This document shows, one piece after another, positions 41,103-50,340 of a stretch of 64,000 nt of DNA. The stretch spans positions 1 through 64,000 of the forward strand of contig NZ_NEJP01000006.1 in the NCBI RefSeq assembly GCF_002113125.1, in the 5' to 3' direction. Origin of the DNA: Pseudomonas sp. B20(2017) (GTDB taxonomy: Bacteria > Pseudomonadota > Gammaproteobacteria > Pseudomonadales > Pseudomonadaceae). The notes beneath the pieces are model-generated. The model was given only the letters and a program-made list of their open reading frames with translations. It was not told the origin of the DNA and did no database searches. Position numbers and translations under genes: made by a program. How positions within the stretch are numbered: the first letter of the stretch is position 1; every line of letters starts with the position of its first letter.

Positions 41103-43487
41103 TCAGTGGGCAAACAGTGAATTCCCCTTCTGCCCCGCCAGTTTCTCCGGCTTGATCAGGAACTTCGCCAGTGCCGGCAGCAGCCACAGCGCACCGAACA
41201 TGTTCCACAGCAGCATGAAGGTCAGCATCAGGCCCATGTCGGCCTGGAACTTGATCGCCGAGAAGATCCAGGTGCACACGCCGATGGCCAGGCAGAGACC
41301 GGTGAACAGCACCGCTTTACCGGTGGATTTCAGGGTCTGGTAATAGGCTTCCTGCAACGGCAGGCCGGCACGCAGGAAACTTTCCAGACGGCTGTAGATG
41401 TAGATGCCGTAGTCCACGCCGATCCCCACGCCCAGCGCCACCACCGGCAGCGTCGCCACCTTCACGCCGATGCCCATGAACGCCATCAGCGCGTTGCCCA
41501 GCACCGAGGTCAGCACCAGCGGCAGCACGATGCACAAGGTCGCCGCCCATGAACGGAAGGTGATCATGCACATGACCGCCACGCAGATGTACACCAGGAT
41601 CAGGATAGTCAGTTCAGCCTGCTTGATGACTTCGTTAGTCGCCGCTTCGATCCCGGCGTTACCGGCCGCGAGGATGAATTCCAGACCCTCCTTGTTGTTG
41701 TCCTTGGCGAATTCCTGCACGGCTTTTACAGCGCGATCCAGGGTTTCAGCCTTGTGATCATTGAGGAACACCAGCACCGGGGCCAGCGAGCAACTGTTGT
41801 TGTACAGGCCATCAGCCCGGGCGATGGAGTTGTTCAGCACATCCGGGTTGCGTGACAGGGTTTCCCATTTCAGGTTGCCCTCGTTCATGCCCTTGATCAT
41901 CTGCTTGGACACCGTCACCAGCGAGATCGCCGATTGCACGCCCTCGGTGTTCTGCATCTTCCACATCAGCTCGTCGATTGGCGCCATGGCCTCATAGCGC
42001 GAGCAACCTTCGGACTTGGTCTTGACCATCACAACCAGCACGTCGGAGCTGGTGGAATAGTTGTTGATGATGAAGTTGTTGTCCTTGTTGTAGCGCGAGT
42101 CCGGACGCAGTTCCGGCGCGCCCTGGTCGAGGTCGCCGATCTTCAGGTTCTGGCTGTACCAGAGGCCACCACCGAAGGCGATCAGGGCCAGGGCAATGGA
42201 AACCGGTGCGACTTTCGGGCTGGCGAAATTCGACAGCAGACGCCAGAACGGGTGTTCGCGGTTTGCGTCCTTCTTGCTCTTGGCGATCGCACGTTTGCTG
42301 ATGCCGACATAGGAGATCGCCACCGGCAGCAGGATCAGGTTGGTGAACACGATCACCGCCACACCGATGGAGGCGCCGATGGCCAGCTCGCGAATCACAC
42401 CGATGTCGATGATCAGCAGTGTGATGAAGCCCACCGCGTCCGCCAGAATCGCGATCATGCCTGGCAGGAACAATTGCCGGAACGTGCGCCGGGCGGCGGT
42501 CAGGGCGTTGTCCGCCTCGCTCGATTGCAGGGCGATACCGTTGATTTTCTGCACGCCGTGGGAGATCCCGATGGCGAAAATCAGGAACGGCACCAGCATC
42601 GAGTACGGATCCAGGCCGAACCCGAAGAAGTGCATCAGCCCGAGTTGCCAGACCACCGCAACCAGCGTGGTGCTCAACACCGCCACGGTACTGCGCAGGC
42701 AGTTGGTAAACCACAGCAGCAGAATCAGGGTGATGACGAAGGCGATGCCGAAGAACATCACCACCATCACCAGGCCATCGATCAGGTCGCCGACCTTCTT
42801 GGCGAAACCGACGATGTGGATCTTGACGTTGGGGTTCTGCGCTTCGAACTTGTTGCGGATCTTGTCTTCGAGCTCATGGGAGAACTGGCGATAGTCCAGC
42901 GCCAGCAGCTTGCCCTGGTCCTGCGGGTCCGGGTAGGACTCCAGCAGCGGGATGTCGACGATGCTCGACTTGAAGTCGTTGGCCACCAGACGCCCGACCT
43001 GGCCGGACTTGAGTACGTTGTTGCGCAGCAGATCGAGGCTGTCCTGGGAGCCATTGTAGCTTTGCGGTATCACTTCGCCGCCGGCAAAACCTTCCTCGGT
43101 CACTTCGGTCCAGCGCACGCTCGGGCTCCACAGCGACTTGAGGCCGGAACGGTCGACGCCGGAGATGTAGAACACCTCGTCGTTGATCTGACGCAGGGTC
43201 TCCATGTACTCCTTGGAGAAGATGTCGCCGTCCTTCGCTTCCACCGAAATGCGCACGGTGTTGCCCAGGTTCGCCAGATCGTTGCGGTGCTCCATCATCT
43301 TTTCAATGAACGGATGCTTGAGCGGGATCATCTTTTCGAAACTGGTGGACGGACGGATCAGCGTGGCCTGCCAGAACAGGAAAATGCTGACCAGCAGGCA
43401 GATCACGATCACTGCCGGGCGGTTGTTGAAGATCAGGCGCTCGAGAAACGTCGCCTTGTCCTGATGATGAGTGCTCAAGGAAGTCAT
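41103..43487 (-). CDS. RND-superfamily (MMPL type) exporter
   Basis: 794 residues. The first span is at about 22-42 (PAVIVICLLVSIFLFWQATL), followed by a large periplasmic domain and a group of five spans (LVMVVMFFGIAFVITLILLL, YSMLVPFLIFAIGISHGVQK, MIAILADAVGFITLLIIDIG). The same layout repeats in the C-terminal half (ILVYICVAVMCMITFRSWAA, VVALGVGIGVDYGIYIYSRL). GVGIGVDYGIY is the MMPL proton-path motif. Substrates of this class are often lipids or hydrophobic compounds. It forms a pair with the YCF48-like gene 28 bases upstream. Confidence 0.88.
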   Translation of the reverse strand: MTSLSTHHQDKATFLERLIFNNRPAVIVICLLVSIFLFWQATLIRPSTSFEKMIPLKHPFIEKMMEHRNDLANLGNTVRISVEAKDGDIFSKEYMETLRQINDEVFYISGVDRSGLKSLWSPSVRWTEVTEEGFAGGEVIPQSYNGSQDSLDLLRNNVLKSGQVGRLVANDFKSSIVDIPLLESYPDPQDQGKLLALDYRQFSHELEDKIRNKFEAQNPNVKIHIVGFAKKVGDLIDGLVMVVMFFGIAFVITLILLLWFTNCLRSTVAVLSTTLVAVVWQLGLMHFFGFGLDPYSMLVPFLIFAIGISHGVQKINGIALQSSEADNALTAARRTFRQLFLPGMIAILADAVGFITLLIIDIGVIRELAIGASIGVAVIVFTNLILLPVAISYVGISKRAIAKSKKDANREHPFWRLLSNFASPKVAPVSIALALIAFGGGLWYSQNLKIGDLDQGAPELRPDSRYNKDNNFIINNYSTSSDVLVVMVKTKSEGCSRYEAMAPIDELMWKMQNTEGVQSAISLVTVSKQMIKGMNEGNLKWETLSRNPDVLNNSIARADGLYNNSCSLAPVLVFLNDHKAETLDRAVKAVQEFAKDNNKEGLEFILAAGNAGIEAATNEVIKQAELTILILVYICVAVMCMITFRSWAATLCIVLPLVLTSVLGNALMAFMGIGVKVATLPVVALGVGIGVDYGIYIYSRLESFLRAGLPLQEAYYQTLKSTGKAVLFTGLCLAIGVCTWIFSAIKFQADMGLMLTFMLLWNMFGALWLLPALAKFLIKPEKLAGQKGNSLFAH

Positions 43488-43515
43488 AGCCCCGCCTTCT
43501 TATTATTGATTCGGC

Positions 43516-44544
43516 TCATTTGCCCAGCTCGGCGCCGTTCGCGGTTGTCACCCGAACGCCACCCTGCCCGCTCAGGATCAGATTGCCGTTGCCGGCGGCG
43601 GTGACCGACGACAGCGAGATGCGATCCGGACGGTTGAACACGCTGAAGGTTTCGCCGTTGTCACTGCTGCTGACCACCGAGCCGCCGTTGCCGACGATGA
43701 CGATGGAGCCGTCGTCGAGCAGTGTGGCGCCGGACAGGCCGAACTCCAGCGAACCGCGCGCAGCTTTCAGTTCGACCTGCTCCCAGGTACTGCCGAAATC
43801 GGTGGAGCGGTACAGGTTGCCGCGCAGACCATAGGCCAGCAGGGTTTGCGGTTGCGCCGTGCCGATCACGCCGAACAGCGAACCTTCGTACGGGCCTTCG
43901 AGTTTTTCCCAGGTCTGACCACAGTCGGCGGAGCGGAACATGCTGCCCGACTCACCGACGATGAACAGGCCGGCGTCTTTTACCGAAGCGATGGCGTTGA
44001 GGTGGAACTGATCTTCGTTGTCGAGGCGATCGCTGACGTCTTCCCAGTGTTTGCCACCGTCGGTGGTTTCCAGCAGCGCGCCGTAGGCACCCACGGCCAG
44101 ACCGCTGTTGACGTCCTTGAACCAGACGTCGAGCAGCGGCGATTCGCGCTTGAGGTCTTCGAACTGTTTGGTCCAGGTCAGGCCGCCATCTTCGCTGGCG
44201 AGGATCTGTGCGTCGTGGCCGACGGCCCAGCCATGCTTGTCATCGACAAAATACACGGCGGTCAGCAACTGGCGGCTCGGCACTTTCGCCTGGGTCCAGG
44301 TCTTGCCCTGATCGTCGGAATAGAGAATGTGCCCGCGATCCCCGACCGCCACCAGCCGGGTTCCGGCGTGAACGACATCGAGCATCAGGCTTTTCGAGGC
44401 CTTGGCCGATTCGGTGGAATAGACCACGTCGGCGGGCGCTTCGGCCGCCAGGACAGGCGCCGACAAGGTGGCAAAGCCCAGCAGAGAGAGTGCTGTGGCC
44501 AGCAACGCGGTGTTGCGTAACGCCGGCGGGCGGCAACGACTCAT
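43516..44544 (-). CDS. Exported YCF48/BNR-type beta-propeller protein
   Basis: 342 residues. Signal peptide LLATALSLLGFATLSAPVLA. Repeated propeller blades show Asp-x-Gly-x-x-W patterns (YSDDQGKTWTQAKVP, ASEDGGLTWTKQFED, ETTDGGKHWEDVSD, RSADCGQTWEKLEGPY, RSTDFGSTWEQVELK), as in YCF48/Hcf136. YCF48 proteins help assemble photosystem II in phototrophs; in pseudomonads they are often encoded with an RND exporter, as here, and may act as its periplasmic partner. Confidence 0.85.
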   Translation of the reverse strand: MSRCRPPALRNTALLATALSLLGFATLSAPVLAAEAPADVVYSTESAKASKSLMLDVVHAGTRLVAVGDRGHILYSDDQGKTWTQAKVPSRQLLTAVYFVDDKHGWAVGHDAQILASEDGGLTWTKQFEDLKRESPLLDVWFKDVNSGLAVGAYGALLETTDGGKHWEDVSDRLDNEDQFHLNAIASVKDAGLFIVGESGSMFRSADCGQTWEKLEGPYEGSLFGVIGTAQPQTLLAYGLRGNLYRSTDFGSTWEQVELKAARGSLEFGLSGATLLDDGSIVIVGNGGSVVSSSDNGETFSVFNRPDRISLSSVTAAGNGNLILSGQGGVRVTTANGAELGK

Positions 44545-44868
44545 AGACCTTCCCCTGTTTATTATTGTTGGTCATGGATCTTAAAGGGCGCCGCAAGGGT
44601 GCTCACGGTGACTGCCTGGTCACAGCATAGTCCTGAAACCCGCCATCCAGAGCCCCTTCGGAAGCTGGCTCATCCTATCGGGCATTCGAAACGTCTGACA
44701 ATCGGCGCAACGTTATCTTTTGTTAACCGAAAGGGACTACAGCGGCGGCTGAATGCGCGGGCATTCGTCCGACTGATGGCAGGGAATCTTGCGAGGGGGA
44801 CTTGCACGATCGGTATTATGGTATACCATCAGACGCACAGACACTCTTTATCCCCTACGGAGCAGCTC
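44545..44868. other. 324-base divergent intergenic region
   Basis: No gene is supported. It carries the upstream region of the YCF48-like gene on the minus strand and, near 44818, the TGGTATACCA palindrome ahead of the DUF1185 gene. No other repeats were seen. Confidence 0.5.
44818..44829. promoter_or_regulatory. Operator site 1: ATGGTATACCAT
   Basis: Perfect 12-base palindrome 40 bases upstream of the gene at 44869. The same core recurs at 50660 and, as TGGAATACCA, at 51855. Placement near a GntR/FCD regulator gene (48886) suggests that protein binds here. Confidence 0.65.
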
Positions 44869-45459
44869 ATGAGTTTCGAAATTCGCAAGATCGTCAGCTA
44901 TGTCGAAGAGACCTTCATTGAAGGCGGCAAGGCATCCGACACCCCGGTGACCATGGTCGGCCTGGCTGTCGTGATGAAGAACCCGTGGGTCGGCAATGGC
45001 TTTGTCGAAGACCTCAAGCCGCAGATCCGCGCCAATTGCTCCGACCTCGGCGCGATGATGGTCGAGCGTCTGGTGGGCATCATCGGCGGTGCCGAGAAGA
45101 TCGAGGCTTACGGCAAAGCGGCCGTGGTCGGCGCCGATGGTGAAATCGAGCACGCGTCGGCGGTGATCCACACCCTGCGCTTCGGCAACCACTACCGCGA
45201 AGCGGTCAAGGCCAAGAGTTATCTGAGCTTCACCAACAAGCGTGGCGGCCCGGGCACTTCGATCCAGATCCCGATGATGCACAAGGACGACGAAGGCCTG
45301 CGCTCGCACTACATCACTCTGGAAATGCAGATCGAAGACGCCCCGCGCGCCGACGAAATTGTCGTGGTGCTCGGTTGCGCCGACGGTGGTCGCCTGCACC
45401 CGCGCATCGGCAACCGTTACATCGATCTGGAAGAACTGGCCGCCGAAAAAGCCCAGTAA
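44869..45459 (+). CDS. DUF1185 / amino acid synthesis family protein
   Basis: 196 residues from ATG 44869 (ACGGAGC upstream). It matches the family by length and by EIRKIVSYVEETFIEGGKAS, VGLAVVMKNPWVGNGFVEDL and RGGPGTSIQIPMMHKDDEGL. No catalytic mechanism is established for this family; members are common in catabolic clusters of soil proteobacteria. First gene of the group 44869-48827, directly behind the ATGGTATACCAT palindrome. Confidence 0.82.
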   Translation: MSFEIRKIVSYVEETFIEGGKASDTPVTMVGLAVVMKNPWVGNGFVEDLKPQIRANCSDLGAMMVERLVGIIGGAEKIEAYGKAAVVGADGEIEHASAVIHTLRFGNHYREAVKAKSYLSFTNKRGGPGTSIQIPMMHKDDEGLRSHYITLEMQIEDAPRADEIVVVLGCADGGRLHPRIGNRYIDLEELAAEKAQ

Positions 45460-45491
45460 TCACAATAAAAAAGGCATTGCAGGAGCGCTCC

Positions 45492-46325
45492 ATGATTCGG
45501 CTCACCGCTGAACTCACCCCGGCCGGCACCAGTTATCTGGCGACCGGCCAAGGCCAACCCGTGGTGTTGATCCACGGTGTGGGCCTGAACAAAGAAATGT
45601 GGGGCGGCCAGATCGTCGGCCTGGCCACGCAATACCGGGTGATCGCCTACGACATGCTCGGCCATGGCGCCAGCCCGCGACCGGCCAGCGGCACCTCGTT
45701 GCTCGGTTATGCCGATCAGTTGCTGGAGCTGCTCGATCACCTGCAATTGCCCGAGGCGTCGGTGATCGGCTTTTCCATGGGCGGTCTGGTGGCGCGGGCG
45801 TTTGCCCTGCATTACCCGGAACGCCTGAAAAGCCTGGTGGTGCTCAACAGCGTGTTCAACCGCAGCGAAGAGCAGCGCGCCGGCGTCATCGCCCGTACCG
45901 CGCAGGCCGCCGAACACGGGCCGGACGCGAATGCCGAAGCGGCACTGTCGCGCTGGTTCAGCCGCGAATATCAGGCGGCCAACCCGGCGCAGATCGCTGC
46001 GATCCGCCAGACCCTGGCCGGCAATGATCCGCAGGGTTACCTGACCACCTACGAATTGTTCGCCACCCAGGACATGTACCGCGCCGACGACCTGGGCAGC
46101 ATCCAGGCGCCGACGCTGATCGCCACCGGCGAGCTGGACCCCGGATCGACCCCGGAAATGGCCGAGCAACTGGCCGCGCGCATTCCCGGTGCGAAGGTTG
46201 CCGTGCTGCCCGAGCAACGGCATATGATGCCGGTAGAGTCGCCACGGCTGGTCAACCAGACGCTGCTGGAATTTCTCGACACCGCACACGCCCGACAAAA
46301 CCATATAAAGGGGATCGTTGCATGA
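45492..46325 (+). CDS. Alpha/beta hydrolase (enol-lactonase/RutD-like)
   Basis: 277 residues from ATG 45492 with AGGAGCGC upstream. Nucleophile elbow GFSMGGLVARAFAL (Ser about 96), acid in ATGELDPGSTPEMAEQL, and His in PEQRHMMPVESPRLV complete the triad. The oxyanion motif is LIHGVGLNKEMWGG. Closest by pattern to 3-oxoadipate enol-lactonase and RutD-type hydrolases, so it probably opens a lactone or amide ring intermediate. Its stop overlaps the dehydrogenase start. Confidence 0.85.
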   Translation: MIRLTAELTPAGTSYLATGQGQPVVLIHGVGLNKEMWGGQIVGLATQYRVIAYDMLGHGASPRPASGTSLLGYADQLLELLDHLQLPEASVIGFSMGGLVARAFALHYPERLKSLVVLNSVFNRSEEQRAGVIARTAQAAEHGPDANAEAALSRWFSREYQAANPAQIAAIRQTLAGNDPQGYLTTYELFATQDMYRADDLGSIQAPTLIATGELDPGSTPEMAEQLAARIPGAKVAVLPEQRHMMPVESPRLVNQTLLEFLDTAHARQNHIKGIVA

Positions 46326-47803
46326 CGCTCGCACGCTTCCAGATGTGCATCGGCGGAGAATGGGTCGACGCCCTCTCCGGCAAGACTTTCGAAAGCCTCA
46401 ACCCGGCGTTGGCCGAGCCTTGGGCCGAACTGCCCGACGCGGATGAAGCCGATGTCGAACGCGCCGTGCAAGCGGCACAGACCGCTTTCGACAGCCCGGC
46501 ATGGCGTGGTTTGACCGCCACCGCGCGCGGCAAACTGTTGCGTCGTCTCGGTGACCTGATCGCCGAGAACAAGGAACAACTGGCGCAGCTGGAAAGCCGC
46601 GACAACGGCAAACTGATCCGCGAAACACGGGGTCAGGTCGGTTATCTGCCGGAGTTTTTCCATTACACCGCCGGCCTCGCCGACAAGCTCGAAGGCGGCA
46701 CTCTGCCGCTGGATAAACCCGATCTGTTCGCCTACACCGTGCACGAAGCCATGGGTGTGGTTGCCGCAATCATTCCGTGGAACAGTCCGCTTTACCTGAC
46801 CGCGATCAAACTGGCGCCGGCATTGGCAGCGGGCAACACCATCGTGATCAAGCCATCGGAGCACGCCTCGGCGACCATTCTCGAACTGGCGCGTCTGGCC
46901 CTTGAAGCCGGGATTCCGCCGGGCGTGGTCAACGTCGTCACTGGTTACGGCCCGAGCACGGGCGCCGCCCTCACCCGCCATCCGCTGATCCGCAAGATCG
47001 CCTTCACCGGCGGCGCGGCCACGGCCCGGCATGTGGTGCGCAGCAGCGCCGAGAACTTCGCCAAGCTGTCGCTGGAACTGGGCGGCAAGTCGCCGAACAT
47101 CATCTTCGCCGACGCCGATCTCGACAGCGCAATCAATGGCGCCATTGCCGGGATCTATGCGGCGTCCGGGCAGAGTTGCGTCTCCGGTTCACGACTGCTG
47201 GTGCAGGACGAAATCTACGACGAATTCGTCAGCCGACTGGTGGAGCGCGCCCAGCGCATCCGCATCGGCAACCCGCAGGACGACAGCAGCGAAATGGGCC
47301 CGATGGCCACCGCGCAACAATTGGCGGTGGTTGAAGGTCTGGTGGCTGATGCGATTGCCGAAGGTGCGCGCCTGCGTCTGGGCGGCAAGCGCCCGAGCGG
47401 CGTGGGTGATGGCTGGTTCTACGAACCGACGCTGTTCGAATGCGACCGCAATTCGATGAAGATCATGCAGGAAGAAGTCTTCGGTCCGGTGGCATCGGTC
47501 ATCCGTTTCAAGGACGAAGCCGAAGCACTGGCGATTGCCAACGACTCGCAGTTCGGCCTCGCCGCCGGCATCTGGACCCGCGATCTGGGCCGCGCCCATC
47601 GCCTGGCCCGGGACGTGCGTTCGGGAATCATCTGGGTCAACACCTACCGCGCGGTGTCGGCGATGGCACCGATTGGCGGCTTCAAGAACAGTGGCTATGG
47701 ACGCGAAAGCGGCATCGATTCGGTGCTGGCCTACACCGAACTGAAAACGGTGTGGATCAACCTCTCTCAGGCGCCGATGCCTGATCCGTTTGTGATGCGT
47801 TAG
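46322..47803 (+). CDS. Aldehyde dehydrogenase
   Basis: 493 residues, full ALDH fold: VVAAIIPWNSPLYLTAIKLA and GNTIVIKPSEHASATILEL (cofactor), FTGGAATARHVVRSSAENFA, catalytic Glu in KLSLELGGKSPNIIFADAD and catalytic Cys in YAASGQSCVSGSRLLVQ. C-terminal EEVFGPVASVIRFKDE and GGFKNSGYGRESGIDSVLAY are normal. It would oxidise an aldehyde released in the pathway encoded here. ATGA-coupled to the hydrolase. Confidence 0.92.
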   Translation: MTLARFQMCIGGEWVDALSGKTFESLNPALAEPWAELPDADEADVERAVQAAQTAFDSPAWRGLTATARGKLLRRLGDLIAENKEQLAQLESRDNGKLIRETRGQVGYLPEFFHYTAGLADKLEGGTLPLDKPDLFAYTVHEAMGVVAAIIPWNSPLYLTAIKLAPALAAGNTIVIKPSEHASATILELARLALEAGIPPGVVNVVTGYGPSTGAALTRHPLIRKIAFTGGAATARHVVRSSAENFAKLSLELGGKSPNIIFADADLDSAINGAIAGIYAASGQSCVSGSRLLVQDEIYDEFVSRLVERAQRIRIGNPQDDSSEMGPMATAQQLAVVEGLVADAIAEGARLRLGGKRPSGVGDGWFYEPTLFECDRNSMKIMQEEVFGPVASVIRFKDEAEALAIANDSQFGLAAGIWTRDLGRAHRLARDVRSGIIWVNTYRAVSAMAPIGGFKNSGYGRESGIDSVLAYTELKTVWINLSQAPMPDPFVMR

Positions 47804-47815
47804 GAGTCCTGCGCC

Positions 47816-48301
47816 ATGATCGAACCCGGCATTTACAAAGACGTCATGAGCTCGTTCCCGTCCGGGGTCACGGTGGTCACCACCCTCGACCCGGATGGCG
47901 CCATCGTCGGGATCACCGCCAGCGCTTTCAGTGCGCTGTCGATTGATCCGGCGCTGGTGCTGTTTTGCCCCAACTACGCCTCCGACACCTACCCGGTGCT
48001 GCGCGACAGCAAGCGTTTCGCGATCCATTTGCTGTCCGCCGACCAGACCGCCGAGGCCTACGCCTTCGCCGGCAAAGGCAAGGACAAGGCCAACGGCATC
48101 GAGTGGCATTTGAGCGAACTGGGTAACCCGATCCTCGCCAAAGCCACGGCGATCATCGAGTGCGAACTGTGGCGCGAGTACGACGGCGGTGACCACGCGA
48201 TTATCGTCGGCGCGGTGAAGAATCTGATCCTGCCGGAGCAACCGGTGACGCCGATGATTTATCACAAGGGCAAGCTCGGCGCGTTGCCTACCTTGGCCTG
48301 A
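47816..48301 (+). CDS. Flavin reductase family protein
   Basis: 161 residues. The flavin-reductase-like domain starts at YKDVMSSFPSGVTVVTTLDP and continues GITASAFSALSIDPALVLFC and RDSKRFAIHLLSADQTAEAY, with a typical later His (EYDGGDHAIIVGAV). Such enzymes (HpaC, RutF) supply reduced FMN or FAD to a partner monooxygenase. No oxygenase is encoded in this window, so the partner is elsewhere or missing. Follows the ALDH by 12 bases. Confidence 0.88.
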   Translation: MIEPGIYKDVMSSFPSGVTVVTTLDPDGAIVGITASAFSALSIDPALVLFCPNYASDTYPVLRDSKRFAIHLLSADQTAEAYAFAGKGKDKANGIEWHLSELGNPILAKATAIIECELWREYDGGDHAIIVGAVKNLILPEQPVTPMIYHKGKLGALPTLA

Positions 48302-48320
48302 AAGATTCACACAAATCCCA

Positions 48321-48411
48321 CTGTGGGAGCGGGCTTGCTCGCGAAGGCGTCGTGTCAGTCGACATCTATGCTGAGTGAGCTACCGCATTCGCGAGCAAGC
48401 CCGCTCCCACG
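48321..48411. repeat. REP pair
   Basis: CTGTGGGAGCGGGCTTGCTC faces GAGCAAGCCCGCTCCCAC between the flavin reductase and the CMD-like gene, within one transcription direction. Confidence 0.9.
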
Positions 48412-48437
48412 AGGGAAATGTGGTGACTGGAGGATTT

Positions 48438-48827
48438 ATGAGTAACGAGAGGTATGAAAAGGGCCTGAAGATCCGCACCCAGGTGCTCGGCGAAGCCTAC
48501 GTGCAACGCTCGATCGAGAGCGCCGACGACTTCACCCGCCCGCTGCAGGAAATGGTCACCGAATACTGCTGGGGCCACGTCTGGGGACGCGATGGCCTGT
48601 CGCTCAAGGAGCGCAGCATGATCAACCTGGCGATGATCTCGGCGCTCAACCGCCCGCACGAACTGAAACTGCATGTGCGCGGCGCCTTGCGTAACGGCCT
48701 GAGTCGTGAGCAAATACGCGAAATTCTGCTTCAGGTCGGTATTTATTGCGGCGTCCCGGCAGCCGTGGACAGTTTCCGGCTTGCCCGTGAAGCCTTCGCC
48801 GAAGCCGACGCCGAGGCCTCCAGTTAA
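48438..48827 (+). CDS. Carboxymuconolactone decarboxylase-like protein
   Basis: 129 residues from ATG 48438 with TGGAGGATTT directly upstream. One CMD domain: YCWGHVWGRDGLSLKERSMI, NLAMISALNRPHELKLHVRG, LRNGLSREQIREILLQVGIY. It lacks the CxxC of AhpD peroxidases, so it fits the decarboxylase or isomerase-like branch (PcaC type). Substrate unknown; part of the 44.8-52 kb catabolic group. Confidence 0.85.
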   Translation: MSNERYEKGLKIRTQVLGEAYVQRSIESADDFTRPLQEMVTEYCWGHVWGRDGLSLKERSMINLAMISALNRPHELKLHVRGALRNGLSREQIREILLQVGIYCGVPAAVDSFRLAREAFAEADAEASS

Positions 48828-48885
48828 CCCCTCGGCTGTTTGAATGCCCGTCTGGCATGGACAGCCACCTTAAAGAGCGGACCCC

Positions 48886-49638
48886 ATGAAACGCCTGCCA
48901 CTCGACGACAGCTTCAAGGTCAATCGCAACCCCGTCACCCTGCGCGAAATCGTGCTGGATAAACTGCGAAGCGCCATCATGAACTTCCAGCTGCTGCCGG
49001 GCGATCGCCTGGTGGAGCGCGATCTGTGCGATCGCCTGGGCGTGAGCCGTACGTCGGTGCGTGAAGCCTTGCGTCACCTGGAATCCGAAGGCCTGGTGGA
49101 GTTCGCCGACGCCAAGGGCCCGCGAGTGGCGATCATCACTCTCGCCGATGCGGTCGACATCTATGAGCTGCGTTGCGTACTCGAAGGCCTGATCGTCCAG
49201 CTGTTCACCCTGCGCGCCAAGGCCAAGGACATCAAGGCCCTGGAAAAAGCCCTCGACGAGAACCGCAAGGCGCTCAAGGACGGCGAGCTGCAACAGGTGA
49301 TCGACTCGGTGCAGGGTTTCTACGACGTGCTGCTCGAAGGCTCGGGCAACCATGTCGCGGCCACTCAGCTGCGTCAATTGCAGGCGCGGATCAGCTACCT
49401 GCGCGCGACGTCGGTGTCCCAGGAGAACCGTCGCGGCGCCAGTAATCACGAAATGGAAAAAATGGTCGAGGCGATCAAGAGCGGTGACGCACTCGCAGCG
49501 CATCAGGCCTGCGTCGATCACGTTCGTGCGGCGGCGGCAGTGGCCCTCGATTATCTGAAGCGCAAACAGGAAGAAACCGGCGCCACACCGGCGATCACCC
49601 TGCCCATCGCGCTGAAAGAACCGCGCATAGGTCACTGA
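48886..49638 (+). CDS. GntR/FCD-family regulator, candidate controller of the TGGTATACCA regulon
   Basis: 250 residues. Winged helix at about 15-80 (LDKLRSAIMNFQLLPGDRLV, CDRLGVSRTSVREALRHLE, EGLVEFADAKGPRVAI). The FCD domain follows (IYELRCVLEGLIVQLFTLRA, GFYDVLLEGSGNHVAATQL), but the usual D-x-x-x-H helix is altered (FYDVLLEGSGN), and the final His element is HQACVDHVRAAAAVAL. No TGGTATACCA site is seen in front of its own gene. It ends one base before the Nudix start. Confidence 0.88.
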   Translation: MKRLPLDDSFKVNRNPVTLREIVLDKLRSAIMNFQLLPGDRLVERDLCDRLGVSRTSVREALRHLESEGLVEFADAKGPRVAIITLADAVDIYELRCVLEGLIVQLFTLRAKAKDIKALEKALDENRKALKDGELQQVIDSVQGFYDVLLEGSGNHVAATQLRQLQARISYLRATSVSQENRRGASNHEMEKMVEAIKSGDALAAHQACVDHVRAAAAVALDYLKRKQEETGATPAITLPIALKEPRIGH

Positions 49639-49639
49639 C

Positions 49640-50203
49640 ATGTTCAGCCCGAGCTTTTGCCCGAAATGCGGTGGCGCCGACCTCGGTCAGCAAGTGCCGC
49701 CGGGCGATACGCACGAGCGCCTGATGTGCCGCGGCTGCGGCTACATCCACTACGTAAACCCGAAAATCATTGCCGGCTGCATCATCGAGCAGGACGGCAA
49801 ATACCTCTTGTGCCAACGGGCGATCCCACCGCGCCCCGGCACCTGGACCCTGCCCGCCGGTTTCATGGAAAGCGGCGAAACCACCGAACAGGCCGCCCTG
49901 CGCGAAGTCTGGGAAGAAAGCGGCGTACGCGCGGAAATCGTCTCGCCTTACTCGATCTTCAGCGTGCCGAAGATCAGCGAGGTCTACATCATCTTCCGCG
50001 CCCTCGCACTGGAGATCACTGGCGAGTACGGCCCGGAAACCCTGGACTGCAAATTCTTCGCCCCCGAAGACATTCCGTGGGACCAGATCTACTACCCGGC
50101 GATCCGGCAGATTCTCGAACGCTACATCGAGGAACGCCAGGCCGGGGTGTATGGCATGTACATGGGCAATGACGACAGCGGCAAGATTCATTTCATGCGT
50201 TGA
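49640..50203 (+). CDS. Nudix hydrolase with N-terminal zinc ribbon
   Basis: 187 residues. A zinc ribbon comes first (CPKCGGADL ... CRGCGYIHYVNP, two CxxC pairs). The Nudix box is intact at about 72-94: AGFMESGETTEQAALREVWE then ESGV. This architecture is typical of pseudomonad ADP-ribose or NADH pyrophosphatase-like proteins. Located between the GntR gene and the DUF1330 gene; a tie to the pathway may be house-cleaning of nucleotide cofactors, which is inference. Confidence 0.9.
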   Translation: MFSPSFCPKCGGADLGQQVPPGDTHERLMCRGCGYIHYVNPKIIAGCIIEQDGKYLLCQRAIPPRPGTWTLPAGFMESGETTEQAALREVWEESGVRAEIVSPYSIFSVPKISEVYIIFRALALEITGEYGPETLDCKFFAPEDIPWDQIYYPAIRQILERYIEERQAGVYGMYMGNDDSGKIHFMR

Positions 50204-50226
50204 AATATTACCTGTCCTTCTGTTCC

Positions 50227-50340
50227 TGATCGTTCCTACGCTCCGCGTGGGAATGCCTCTTCGGACGCTCCGCGTTCGGCTCTGAAAGGGACGCGGAGCG
50301 TCCCGGGCTGCATTCCCACGCAGAGCGTGGGAACGATCAG
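50227..50340. repeat. GATCGTTCC hairpin repeat, third copy
   Basis: TGATCGTTCCTACGCTCCGC faces GCAGAGCGTGGGAACGATCA with an inner ACGCTCCGCGT/ACGCGGAGCGT stem. It is a diverged relative of the two copies at 4444-4681, and sits between converging genes, where it may terminate both. Confidence 0.85.
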
